Below the pieces are notes generated by a model that was not told where the DNA came from, ran no database searches, and saw only the letters and a list, made by a program, of their open reading frames with translations. A stretch of 64,000 bases of DNA from Robertmurraya sp. FSL R5-0851 (GTDB lineage Bacteria; Bacillota; Bacilli; Bacillales; Cytobacillaceae). A program made the translations under genes and the position numbers. The stretch lies in contig NZ_JBBOOE010000002.1 of assembly GCF_038002965.1 (NCBI RefSeq), positions 248,001 through 312,000 of the forward strand, written 5' to 3'. Numbering within the stretch: position 1 is the first letter of the stretch; every line of letters starts with the position of its first letter. Shown one piece after another: positions 20,245 through 29,046 of this stretch.

Positions 20245-20266
20245 ACCTTGTACCTTAGTACAGGGT
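20245..20266 (-). promoter_or_regulatory. mer operator/promoter upstream of merR
   Basis: ACCTTGTACCTTAGTACAGG with GT following is a near-palindrome of the Bacillus mer type. On the minus strand TTACCC and TATGCA flank it with a 19-bp spacer, the over-long spacing that MerR remodels. Confidence 0.85.
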
Positions 20267-20296
20267 AAATATATAGTTTACTTCATTCATGAGGTT

Positions 20297-21025
20297 TTAC
20301 TCACCCTTAGAGCTAGATAACGTGCTACCAAAAACAGCAGCTCCAACCTCAAAGGCTTCCGCAAGAGTCAACTTGTCCTTCGCGGTCATTGCATTCTTTT
20401 CATTCGCTTTTTGCCAATGTTCCTCGGAGCAATAAAATTGAATGGCTGGGCAACAACTAGTTGCAACAGATGTTGGCTCATTCGGTCCGCAAGAAGAATC
20501 ACAGCAAGAGTTACTATTGGCAGCACCCGTTGTTCCCAAACCTACGATAACGGTATTAGGTTGTGCAACAGGTAAGTTGTTTTTAACATCAATAGTAATC
20601 TCTTCACCGCAAAATGCACATTCCGATTCAATCACTGCATCTGTATACATCGACGGAATGCCTAGAGCATCAATCACACACATGGAATAAGCAGGCGACT
20701 TTCCAGCCACAGTGACCCGGTGCGGTGTCGGAACCCCGGAAAAAGGATACGCCACCGTCACATCCCCAGAGTTTTGGTCCCAGTTAATTAAATCCAATTC
20801 CCTTAAACGCCTAAGTGCAGATTGGTCATCAATTTGTTCCTCTGTTGCAGTTAAATCATTGATGTTGATGATTTTTCCCTCAGACATGGAAAGAAGAATC
20901 TGTATGCGTCTATTATTCTCTGAAGTAGACAATAAACCGATTTTTTTCTCAAATCCTCCTACAGATAGGTTGAGTGACTGTAACACCTTGTCCTTTAACG
21001 ATGGATTAAAATTATCTTGATTCAT
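20297..21025 (-). CDS. merB: Organomercurial lyase MerB
   Basis: About 242 aa from ATG 21025 (GAGGAGG upstream). Alkylmercury lyase, splitting C-Hg bonds before reduction by MerA. The catalytic region AYSMCVIDALGIPSM has the first Cys and the Asp; further cysteines follow in ECAFCGEE, NSCCDSSCG and TSCCPAIQFYC. The extra Cys clusters in the second half are richer than in proteobacterial MerB. It has its own operator and precedes merR. Confidence 0.88.
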   Translation of the reverse strand: MNQDNFNPSLKDKVLQSLNLSVGGFEKKIGLLSTSENNRRIQILLSMSEGKIININDLTATEEQIDDQSALRRLRELDLINWDQNSGDVTVAYPFSGVPTPHRVTVAGKSPAYSMCVIDALGIPSMYTDAVIESECAFCGEEITIDVKNNLPVAQPNTVIVGLGTTGAANSNSCCDSSCGPNEPTSVATSCCPAIQFYCSEEHWQKANEKNAMTAKDKLTLAEAFEVGAAVFGSTLSSSKGE

Positions 21026-21082
21026 ATCCTTGCCTCCTCTAATGATCTGCAATTGAAATTGTAGTAATTTTACGTCTAATAT

Positions 21083-21114
21083 AGAATAAACCCTGTACCA
21101 TGGTACAGGGTCAA
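21083..21114 (-). promoter_or_regulatory. Perfect mer operator/promoter upstream of merB
   Basis: The 22-bp palindrome at 21090-21111 is perfect (arms ACCCTGTACCA and TGGTACAGGGT). On the minus strand TTGACC (21114-21109) and TATTCT (21088-21083) frame it with a 20-bp spacer. Confidence 0.9.
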
Positions 21115-21249
21115 GTGTGAATTTTTTTATATTTTCTTATTAAATTAACCTTCCCCTTTGGTTAAAAAAAGCTGTTCAGGATTGGTAGACTGTTTTTTAA
21201 AGGAAAGCTCGTTAGCTTGTGTGCTTAAAGGACATATCTTTACTTCTAC

Positions 21250-22487
21250 TTATTTAAGAGATTCTTGAGTATTTTCTAGATATGAATTGTTATTAACCAA
21301 CCATTTTAGAGTAAGTAATAGACATATAAAAGAACATATCAAAAACACACTTATAAAACCTAATACATCCACGAACCCATATCCAAGAAATGGCCCAAGT
21401 GTGGCACCTAAATCGACGACAATGGTGTACAAAGTTATTTAGGAGAACTCTGTTTTCGCCTCTAGATGATAAGTTTGAGTAAAGGGTATCAATGATATTG
21501 GTCGTACATGATGAAATTACAAGGTGTAACAACAACACCGTAAACCAAATGATGTAGGAAATATTAGATGGGATAATGAGAAGCATGACCGAATTAAAGG
21601 CCATGAAAAGAACTAATACAAGATGTTTCCTATCACTTCTATCGAGTACCTGACCAACTTTTCGTGAGATGAGAGGTAGCATCCCCCATCTTATCGCCTG
21701 TAAACCTCCTGCGACTGCCGTTGGACTTATAAGTACACGTGAAAAATCCTCTTTTTGAAATCTAACACCAATCAAATGACTAAGTGTTGCATTCATCATT
21801 CCCTCGAGGATCATGACTGAAAAAAACGCTGTAACTAGCATCCATATTAATGGTGTGTTATTCACATAACTTAGTACGTTAAGTACAGATACACCATTTG
21901 CAGGTTGTCTTCTGTTCCACCTAATGTTTTCGGTATATATCCATAGATAAATGGAGTCGTTGTAAAAACAGCCAATCCTAGGAAGAAACTGATTACTTCT
22001 AAACCTATTAGGTCAACTAAAAGACCTCCAATTAACATTCCTACTAAACTTGCTAGCCTATATAAACCATTATAAGTACCCATGTTTACACCAAGATTAT
22101 CATCGGTAGATAAATGCATGATAATAAGGAAAGCACCCAACTTGAAAAGTGACCATGCCACGCCCCCATAAGCATCGAAGGATGATCCATATAGAAAAAT
22201 CACTTGCTAATCCGTAACCAATTGTCGTGATTCCCGATAGAAAAACAGCCAGGGTAATTCCAGTTCGGAAAGACAACTTCTTGTATAAAAAACCTATTAC
22301 TTACAGGATTCAAAGGAAGCCTCACAAACCGATTTATAGATAGTAGAACCCCTACTTCAATCAAGGAGTTTAAACCAACCCCACTCCAATGAATAGGTAA
22401 GACAATGTAAAGCATAGCATCACCAGCTAGGCAAATGGCTGTAATTAATGCCAAAGCAACAATCGACTGTCTATTCTTTTTCCCCAT
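21250..22487 (-). pseudogene. MFS transporter, frameshifted
   Basis: A major-facilitator transporter whose reading is spread over at least four frames. Fragments in order: MGKKNRQSIVALALITAICL; FLYKKLSFRTGITLAVFLSG; WSLFKLGAFLIIMHL; GTYNGLYRLASLVGMLIGG; MLVTAFFSVMILEGM; ending near 21250. No single frame covers more than about 190 codons, so the gene is dead unless the assembly is wrong. Its position next to flavoproteins of the arsenical region suggests it exported an organoarsenical or related compound; that is inference. Confidence 0.75.
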
Positions 22488-22555
22488 TATTACTATCCTT
22501 TTCTATAGGTTCTATTTAGCCAAAAGACCAGCCCTTTTAATGGCTGGTCTTTAGT

Positions 22556-23928
22556 TCACTTACAACAAGATGTTTTTTCTATTTCAATTTTTATGGGTCC
22601 ACAACATGAACTTGTAGCAAGCACTTGACCTTTCTTCTCTGTATCACACGTGTTTACGTTTGAAATCGCAGGTTCATCGCAACAACTTGAGACTCCTACA
22701 CTACATACGCCTGTTTCAGGTAATTCAAGATGAACTTCCTTTGCCCCCTCAAGGTCACCTGTAAGATAAGCTACAACCGATCTTACTTGCTCGTATCCTG
22801 TCGCTAATAGGAAAGTCGGTGCTCTTCCGTAACTTTTCATACCAACAATGTATAACCCTGCTTCTGGTTGTCTAAGCTCTGCTTCACCGTGTGGCCGCAC
22901 TGTCCCACAGCTGTGAACGTTGGGATCAATGAGTGGTGCCAAGGCTTCTACACTCTCAACTGCTGGATCTAGATTTATACGAACTTCATTTAGGAACGAA
23001 GTATCTGGTCTAAAACCAGTACTTACAATCAATTGATCTATGCTATTTATAATAGTTTCTTCACTATTGTAGATACCTTTTACTGTTACATGGTTCTCTT
23101 CTTGTTTAACAGTATTAATATGAAATGGAGTAAAGACTTTCACAGCACCAGACTCAACCATTTTTCGAATTCTGATACCAAGCTCTCCACGTGCTGGCAA
23201 GCCATCCTTCTCTTGTCCCCCATAAACTTGAGAGATATTTGATTTTCTTAATACCCAGATAATATTTGTTTCCGTAAATTCTTCTTTGAGACGTGACAAG
23301 TCAAGTAATGCATTGATAGCTGAATGACCACTACCAACAACCATTACTGTCTTGTTAGCGTATTTCTCTTTATGGTCTCCAAGGACATTAGGGATTCCAT
23401 ATTCTATTTTACCTTTTAAGTTTTTCTCGGCCTTGGTCCATAACCCATTTGATAGAACTGGATTAGGTGTTCTCCATGTCCCTGAGGCATCAATAACTGC
23501 CCTAACTTCATAAATACTGGTTTGTTCTTCTTTTTCCACATAAATTTCAATAGAAGCTTCTTGTCTCTTCGAAGTTTTTAATTTATCAATACTCTTCCTT
23601 ACAACTCCGACAACCTGTGTATTCAAATGTAGATTATTACTTATTTCAGGAAGATTACTCAAAGGGAGTAAATAGTCTTGAACAAGTTCAGAACCTGTAG
23701 GAATAGCGTTTAGATTAGGCGCAATCCATCCTGTTTGTTCGAGCAAGGATTTCGCTACCTTATCAAGGTTATATTGCCATGGGGAAAACATCTTAACATG
23801 TCCCCATTCGAGTACACTTGCACCAACAGAGTGAGCTCTCCTTTTGAAATAAGGTGGGCTGCCGCAGCTAGCCCTACTGGACCTGTTCCAATGATTGCAA
23901 TTGGTAGTTTTTCAACATTCGTTTTCAT
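22556..23928 (-). pseudogene. FAD/NAD(P)-binding oxidoreductase with Cys-rich tail, frame-disrupted
   Basis: Starts at ATG 23928 with a good FAD motif (IAIIGTGPVGLAAAAHL), then the frame is lost near 23840 and resumes as HSVGASVLEWGHVKMFSPWQYN in the frame of the long open part (411 aa from 23791). About ten residues of the usual linker are also missing. The rest is intact, with a second nucleotide site MVVGSGHSAINALLDL. The last 60 residues carry VSSCCDEP, NTCDTE, TSSCCGP and TSCCK, probable metalloid-binding pairs. Such flavoproteins occur in arsenic gene clusters; the exact reaction is unknown. Confidence 0.7.
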
Positions 23929-23984
23929 ATATTTACTCCCTTTCCTTTATATAAGTTTCTAATCTTCAAATTGTTATCAAAAAA

Positions 23985-23997
23985 TTGCAATTTACAA
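23985..23997. promoter_or_regulatory. Candidate MarR site (degenerate)
   Basis: TTGCAATTTACAA: one TTGCAA half-site and one altered half, upstream of the Cys-rich flavoprotein gene. Related to the site at 25611-25623. Confidence 0.4.
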
Positions 23998-24019
23998 CTA
24001 ACATCTCTGTTTAATGAAT

Positions 24020-25078
24020 CTATGTTTTTAAATAACGTAATAACTTTCGAATGACAAACTTCGAATCAGGCCCGACCCCTCTTAAAGTAGCAGAAGCAAA
24101 GGAGCGTTGACCTTCTATCCCTACATAATACAATCCCTCGACTGCGGTACTGACACCAGCTACATGAAGGGGGTCACCATTTAAATCAATTGCTCCAATT
24201 CCTATTAAGTGAGGTAGATGATTTCTATATCCAGTTGCAAAAATTACAGTATCCACTGGCTCCTTACTTCCATCTGGCCAAATGACTCCGTCACTATAGA
24301 ATGAAGTAAACATTTGAAGTTGGTCTGGTTTACCTATTTCAAGATGTTCTTTATATTGTCCAAGATCAATTACTGAATTTGATTTGGGTGCAGTTTTACC
24401 AAATCTCCAAAAAGGGAAATGATCAAATCCAGTTATCTTTAGCCAAAAGTGAAGGTCTTGACCTAATACTTTTTGTTTTAGTAGATGAACCTGATTTCTT
24501 ACTGCTAAAGTTACCTTACTAACCTTTGAAAGCTCAATGGCAATTTGGACAACAGAATTGCCACTTCCAACAACAATTATTCTTTGGTTAATAAAAGTGT
24601 CTGGATTACGGTACTCAGAGGAATGAAAAATACGACCTTTAAATAATTCCCTTCCCTTTACCACAGGTATAAACGGATTTCGAAACGAACCTGTAGCATT
24701 AATAACTGTTTTAGAATGATACCTCTCACTAGTCTTAATAACAACCGTAAAAATATCATTATTTTTCTCAACAGATATTACTTGCTTATTTACTTCTACT
24801 GGAAGTTGGAAATGTTGAATATAGTCATTCAAGTAACTTATTACTTCAGATTTGGTAGGATAATAATCGCGCTGTCCTGGAAATTTCATTCCTGGCAATG
24901 ATGACGAGTATGCTGGTGAAAACAATCTAAGACTGTCATAATAATTAGGCCAAGAACCTGCTGCAGAGTTACTCAATTCAAGAATTAAAAATTGAAGACC
25001 ACTTTTTCTTAAATAATACCCAGATGCTAAACCTGCCTGACCTCCACCAATTACAATAGCATCCCAAATTTTATCCAT
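24020..25078 (-). CDS. Flavin-containing monooxygenase (ArsO/CzcO-like)
   Basis: About 352 aa from ATG 25078 (GGAGG ten bases upstream). FAD site AIVIGGGQAGLASGYYL, the NADPH site IIVVGSGNSVVQIA and the C-terminal FATGYRNHLP motif define the single-component flavoprotein monooxygenase group often called ArsO or CzcO in metal islands. It lies directly downstream of a MarR regulator with CC pairs. A half TTGCAA site lies at 25103. The substrate cannot be read from sequence. Confidence 0.75.
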   Translation of the reverse strand: MDKIWDAIVIGGGQAGLASGYYLRKSGLQFLILELSNSAAGSWPNYYDSLRLFSPAYSSSLPGMKFPGQRDYYPTKSEVISYLNDYIQHFQLPVEVNKQVISVEKNNDIFTVVIKTSERYHSKTVINATGSFRNPFIPVVKGRELFKGRIFHSSEYRNPDTFINQRIIVVGSGNSVVQIAIELSKVSKVTLAVRNQVHLLKQKVLGQDLHFWLKITGFDHFPFWRFGKTAPKSNSVIDLGQYKEHLEIGKPDQLQMFTSFYSDGVIWPDGSKEPVDTVIFATGYRNHLPHLIGIGAIDLNGDPLHVAGVSTAVEGLYYVGIEGQRSFASATLRGVGPDSKFVIRKLLRYLKT

Positions 25079-25102
25079 ATACGCCTCCACTTTACTTTTA
25101 AA

Positions 25103-25108
25103 TTGCAA
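25103..25108. promoter_or_regulatory. TTGCAA half-site upstream of the monooxygenase
   Basis: TTGCAAATTTATAA about 25 bases upstream of the start codon; only one half-site is well conserved. Confidence 0.3.
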
Positions 25109-25127
25109 ATTTATAACAAAATGGGAG

Positions 25128-25577
25128 TTACCCCAAAATATTTCTACAACATACACTAGATTTAGCCATAGCATCATTTAAAAGTTTAATTGAACGTATA
25201 ACCGTTTCTTTTTCAAACTCATTCATATGAGAAAAAACTTCATTTAAATATGAATTCATCTCATGATCAATAGTGGTTGCAATAAATTTCCCTTCAGTTG
25301 TTAGGGAAAGAATACTAATCCTTCTATCATCAGGGTCAGGTGTTTTTTTTACTAAGTTCATTTTTACTAATGATTGTATTTGACGACTAAATGTCGTAAT
25401 ATCAGTTCCGAGTATATCGGCAATTTGTTGGATAGAAGGTTTATGATGGTGGTCGATCTCATAAAGGATATGACTTTGAATGAGGGATATATCATATCCG
25501 CCAGTACTACAACAATTTTTATTTAAAAGTCCAAAACGTCTTGTCATCACTTGAAACAATTCTCGAAGATTTTCCAA
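25128..25577 (-). CDS. MarR-family regulator with vicinal cysteines
   Basis: About 149 aa starting at TTG 25577, chosen because GAGGTGG lies just upstream and because the longer frame would overlap the next gene. Winged helix: SIQQIADILGTDITTFSRQI then DPDDRRISILSLTTEG, the MarR wing. NKNCCSTGG near residue 20 and SSVCCRN at the C terminus could sense thiophilic metalloids. The site TTGCAAATTGCAA sits 34 bases upstream of its start and similar sites precede neighbours, so it probably controls the arsenical region. Confidence 0.8.
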   Translation of the reverse strand: MENLRELFQVMTRRFGLLNKNCCSTGGYDISLIQSHILYEIDHHHKPSIQQIADILGTDITTFSRQIQSLVKMNLVKKTPDPDDRRISILSLTTEGKFIATTIDHEMNSYLNEVFSHMNEFEKETVIRSIKLLNDAMAKSSVCCRNILG

Positions 25578-25610
25578 TTTTACCACCTCATCCCTATTAT
25601 ATAAAATAGA

Positions 25611-25623
25611 TTGCAAATTGCAA
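25611..25623. promoter_or_regulatory. Candidate MarR operator (autoregulation)
   Basis: TTGCAAATTGCAA, two TTGCAA half-sites separated by one base, directly upstream of the marR-type gene. Confidence 0.55.
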
Positions 25624-25839
25624 CTATAAATCTTTAATCTTTTCTGAACATAATCCCGAATATGCCGAGTTAAAACTTCGAAATGTTTGTTCCCCATATA
25701 ACTTTACATTACCTTTAAAAAAGTGTTGAATCATAAATTCTTTTGCCTCTTCAATTTCATAATTCCTGGATGACATGACTAGTTTAAAATAGGACACGAA
25801 GTAATCAATTGAGAGAACGCTAGAATGATTCACTGTCAT
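25624..25839 (-). CDS. Small hypothetical protein between arsN1-like and marR-like genes
   Basis: A 71-aa reading from ATG 25839, with GGGGGAG well placed upstream. The protein starts MTVNHSSVLSIDYFVSYFKL and ends CSEKIKDL. No family recognised. It starts 14 bases after the acetyltransferase stop codon, which suggests cotranscription. It could also be the remnant of a longer gene. Confidence 0.45.
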   Translation of the reverse strand: MTVNHSSVLSIDYFVSYFKLVMSSRNYEIEEAKEFMIQHFFKGNVKLYGEQTFRSFNSAYSGLCSEKIKDL

Positions 25840-25852
25840 ATTCTCTCCCCCT

Positions 25853-26350
25853 TTAATTAGTTGGGACAATCATCTTTTCCATTGCCATAACATCAACAAA
25901 CTTCCCATCCAGAATTCCCTGATTTTTAAAAGTACCAACCTCTCGAAATCCATTCTTATTATACAAAGCCTGCCCGATCTTATTATAAGGAAATGTAAAA
26001 AGGACGATCCTATAAAACCCATTTTCAATTGCCACTTTCTCAATTTCTTTTAGTAAGAGGCTTCCTACTCCCTTGCCCCTGTAATCCCGAGCAATATAGA
26101 TCGATAAGTCACCAACACCTGCATATGCGCAACGGCCACTATACTGATTTATCGATGACCAACCTAATACGTGCCCTTCTTGTTCGGCGACAATTATTTT
26201 ATAACGGCCCTTGTGTTGGTCAAACCAGTTCTTCATATAAGAAAGATCTTTTGTCTCAGATTCTAGAGTTGCTATTCTGTCTTCAATTCCTTGGTTGTAT
26301 ATATTCATAATGGGTTCTAAATCCTTTATGTTTGCTTCCCTAATTAACAC
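25853..26350 (-). CDS. arsN1: ArsN1-type GNAT N-acetyltransferase
   Basis: A 165-aa GNAT-fold enzyme of the phosphinothricin acetyltransferase group. YNQGIEDRIATLE near the N terminus, the acetyl-CoA site YRGKGVGSLLLKEI, and FREVGTF with LDGKFVDVMAMEK at the C terminus match the ArsN1 family, which acetylates the arsenical antibiotic arsinothricin (a glutamate analogue). Phosphinothricin itself is an alternative substrate. The neighbours (MarR with CC, ArsO-like monooxygenase, Cys-rich flavoprotein) favour the arsenical role. Confidence 0.75.
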   Translation of the reverse strand: MLIREANIKDLEPIMNIYNQGIEDRIATLESETKDLSYMKNWFDQHKGRYKIIVAEQEGHVLGWSSINQYSGRCAYAGVGDLSIYIARDYRGKGVGSLLLKEIEKVAIENGFYRIVLFTFPYNKIGQALYNKNGFREVGTFKNQGILDGKFVDVMAMEKMIVPTN

Positions 26351-26408
26351 TATTTTACCCCCCTAACATTTACCAAGTTATTACTAAATTAAATATAAAC
26401 CATTTAAC

Positions 26409-26421
26409 TTGCATTTTGCAA
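26409..26421. promoter_or_regulatory. Candidate MarR operator upstream of arsN1-like gene
   Basis: TTGCATTTTGCAA, within the wider inverted repeat ACTTGCA/TGCAAGT (26407-26423), about 58 bases upstream of the acetyltransferase start. Confidence 0.5.
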
Positions 26422-26423
26422 GT

Positions 26424-26887
26424 ATTTAATAAATAAAGGGGAAATACTTTCTTTGACTTCCCCTATTGAACTCCCTCAGTTTAATACGATTTTCTCACGA
26501 ATGCTCGCTTATTCGCAGGATTTCATAACCCTTAAGATTGTATATGCAAAAAGATGGAGTGAAATAAGACGCTTAGGCTTCATGAAGACATGTTTAAATA
26601 GAGGAGTTCCATTCAACTCCATATTCTACCATATAATGTACATCTCCACGCGGCCCCTGGCGGCTTTCCCTCCCATGTCTCAACGGGTCATATGCCCTAT
26701 CATTCCTTCGTTACGCCTATCCAAGGGGTGGAGGCCAGTTGTGCTAAACTAATGGGTCAGTGCCCTTTTGTTGAATAAACCTGGTACTCCGTACATATTT
26801 TCATCCTGCAAATAAGCCAACATTCGTATATAATAGTAATTCTATAAAGTTCTCTTCGAGAACAAATCCGTCTACTTCATAATATTT
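26424..26887. other. Intergenic region with a GC-rich block
   Basis: No convincing gene. Bases about 26640-26780 are much richer in G and C than the surroundings (for example CGCGGCCCCTGGCGG) and contain two similar segments, GGGTCATATGCCC and GGGTCAGTGCCC. It lies downstream of the IS110 transposase and could be part of that element or of an earlier one. Confidence 0.4.
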
Positions 26888-28150
26888 TTAAGCAGCTTGA
26901 TCGAGTAAAATGTGAACTTTACCAGGACAATATGTCTCATTCCGACGTGCAATTCCGACAAATATACGTGCAAGCTTACCTACTAATTTCAAAATGGACT
27001 TCATCTTTTTCATTTTTTTCATATTCACATTGTTGGCATGAATTGCTTTAAATTCGGGGTTATTCGCTACTAAACTCATTGTAGCTAAGAAAAGAAACCT
27101 TCGTAATCTAGACCTTCCCCGTTTAGATATGATAATTTGCCCTCTCCACTTACCTGAACTTGCTTCAGATAGGTGTAAGACTGCATGTCGAAGTAGTGAG
27201 TTTCCGTGAGAAAAGCCACTTAAATCCCCTGATTCTCCAAGAATTCCAGCTAATGATATTTCACTGATACCCTTTATCGTAAGCAACTTCTTGGCAAACG
27301 GTATTTGTTTTAACACTTCCTTAACAGCTAGTTCAACTCTTTCGAGTTGACAAACTGCAAGATCATATTCCTCTAATAATTGTTCCAGATGAAACTTATG
27401 AGCATCAAGAGCTTGTCCAGTCCCGATGGACTTTTTGGCAAGATTAATTATTAATTGAGCTTTCTTTAGGCCAGGCTGCCTTTTCATAATAGATTTCCAC
27501 CCTGTAACAACGTCCTCGGGTTTTAAAGAACGCAGTTCAGTTGGTGAAGGAAATAGACGAAGTGTAGCAATAGCACCTTTTTTCGATATATCCTTAAATA
27601 CTTGCCTTAGTTCAGGAAAAACCATATCCACCCAACGATTTAATTGATTAATTGACATTACTAGTCGTTTAACCACAATATCTCGATTAGACATTAGAAC
27701 CCTTAGTTTTTCAAATGACTCTGATGTGTGACGCACAAAAGAGTAATAACCATTTTTCACCATATCAGCAATAACTAAAGCATCCTTTTTACCGCTTTTT
27801 GATTGAGTGTTATCACGGTTTTCTTTATTCTTTTTTACTAAGTGGGGATTAACCGTTACAACCTCCACACTCTGTTTAATTAGCCACTTTGAGAGGTTTA
27901 TCCAGTAGTGTCCCGTAGGTTCCATACCTACTATAATTGAATCTAGTTGGTTTAATTTTTGGAGCCTTTGTATCCACTCCATAAAGAATGAAAAGCCAAC
28001 TTCACTGTTTTCAAAAGTAAGAGGATCTCCTACTACGATACCTCGGTAATTAACAGCTCTAGCTACATGGAATTGTTGGGCAATATCCACCCCAACAACC
28101 AGATGTTTATCAGAAATTCTTTCTATTAGTTGATTTTGTTTGTCTTGCAT
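26888..28150 (-). CDS. IS110-family transposase (DEDD)
   Basis: A 420-aa transposase of the IS110 family. N-terminal RuvC-like DEDD domain: GVDIAQQFHVA, the Glu in GMEPTGHYW, and KKDALVIADMV. The C-terminal IS116/IS110/IS902 domain shows TIKGISEISLAGILGESGDL followed by LRHAVLHLSEASSGK with the conserved Ser. IS110 elements have no terminal inverted repeats and use a bridge RNA from flanking non-coding sequence. Complete length for the family. Confidence 0.93.
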   Translation of the reverse strand: MQDKQNQLIERISDKHLVVGVDIAQQFHVARAVNYRGIVVGDPLTFENSEVGFSFFMEWIQRLQKLNQLDSIIVGMEPTGHYWINLSKWLIKQSVEVVTVNPHLVKKNKENRDNTQSKSGKKDALVIADMVKNGYYSFVRHTSESFEKLRVLMSNRDIVVKRLVMSINQLNRWVDMVFPELRQVFKDISKKGAIATLRLFPSPTELRSLKPEDVVTGWKSIMKRQPGLKKAQLIINLAKKSIGTGQALDAHKFHLEQLLEEYDLAVCQLERVELAVKEVLKQIPFAKKLLTIKGISEISLAGILGESGDLSGFSHGNSLLRHAVLHLSEASSGKWRGQIIISKRGRSRLRRFLFLATMSLVANNPEFKAIHANNVNMKKMKKMKSILKLVGKLARIFVGIARRNETYCPGKVHILLDQAA

Positions 28151-28701
28151 TTTAAACTTCTATTTGAGCTTCCTCCTTAAGGTTTGAGTTAGAGTGGTGT
28201 CTATACTAATATCTTACTGAGGGACTCTCTTTTTATCAAAGCCCAAAAATAACTATCTACAGGAATGCTAAACTCCCTCAATAAACAAAGTGAAAACTCA
28301 CGTTTTCTCCAGTATTCTCAGTAATTTATAGAACGTTATTATAGAGTTAATGCTCGGTACTATGGTTGGATATATCTTGTAAGGATAAATTTGGGCTTTT
28401 GAAGCAAAAAGACTGATAGCTCATTAGCCACTCAATTACAAAAATTGGTGGGTGAGTTAAAATATGATCGCACTGGTGGGGTCACTTTGCATTAGGTTGA
28501 GGCGTTTTCTTTTAAATCACCAAATAGTGTTAAAAGAGTACATGAGGACAACTGATGTACGAATAGTTTAGGTGGAATAAAGCTCTAGCTTATTGACAAC
28601 ATAAATAACCAAATCTACTATTTTAAATAGCCGAACTGTTATGACGATATTATTAATAATTGGATTACTCAATTTTCAAGAGTATATAAAGGAGGGGTGA
28701 T
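28151..28701. other. Non-coding region upstream of IS110 transposase
   Basis: About 550 bases without a gene. The part nearest the transposase (28151-28400, minus strand) is where an IS110-group bridge RNA would be encoded; some short self-complementary segments are present but no fold could be verified by eye. The last part includes the promoter region of the HxlR gene. Confidence 0.35.
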
Positions 28702-29046
28702 ATGAACAAAATCTCAGATGAGGATTGCTGTTCTGTTATTGATGAATTTTTAACTATCATAGGAGGAAAATGGGCATTTTTGGTGATTGGTCATTTGAAT
28801 AAAGGTGCATTACGATTCAATCAACTTCAACGCAATATTAACACCATTAGCGCCCAGTCTTTAACTAAAACTTTAAAACATTTGGAGAAAAGTGGTATGA
28901 TTTACCGACATGCACTCCCAACTGTACCTGTTACCGTAGAATATTCCCTAACTGACAAAGGTCAAGATTTCCAAAGCATCCTTGAAGAAATACGTGATTG
29001 GGGCCAGAAATGGGAAAAAGAAAATAGTAGCAATTCTACTAAATAG
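28702..29046 (+). CDS. HxlR-family transcriptional regulator
   Basis: A 114-aa winged-helix protein of the HxlR type: FLTIIGGKWAFLVIGHL at the N terminus, LRFNQLQRNI then SAQSLTKTLKHLEKSG as recognition helix, VEYSLTDKG as wing. The N-terminal DEDCCSVID places a vicinal Cys pair where HxlR proteins usually have a single sensing Cys. Ribosome site GGAGGGG. Target genes are not evident; it stands alone between mobile elements. Confidence 0.85.
   Translation: MNKISDEDCCSVIDEFLTIIGGKWAFLVIGHLNKGALRFNQLQRNINTISAQSLTKTLKHLEKSGMIYRHALPTVPVTVEYSLTDKGQDFQSILEEIRDWGQKWEKENSSNSTK

Noticed and set aside
21250..21432. A 60-aa membrane peptide
   Set aside because: It is the out-of-frame tail of the broken MFS transporter.
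21250..23928. Possible further TGA-recoded genes among the broken MFS transporter and flavoprotein
   Set aside because: Both are broken by frameshifts and a small deletion, not by TGA at Cys codons; they are ordinary pseudogenes.
26453..26752. A 99-codon plus-strand frame
   Set aside because: No recognisable domain, no convincing ribosome site, and it runs through the GC-rich structured block.
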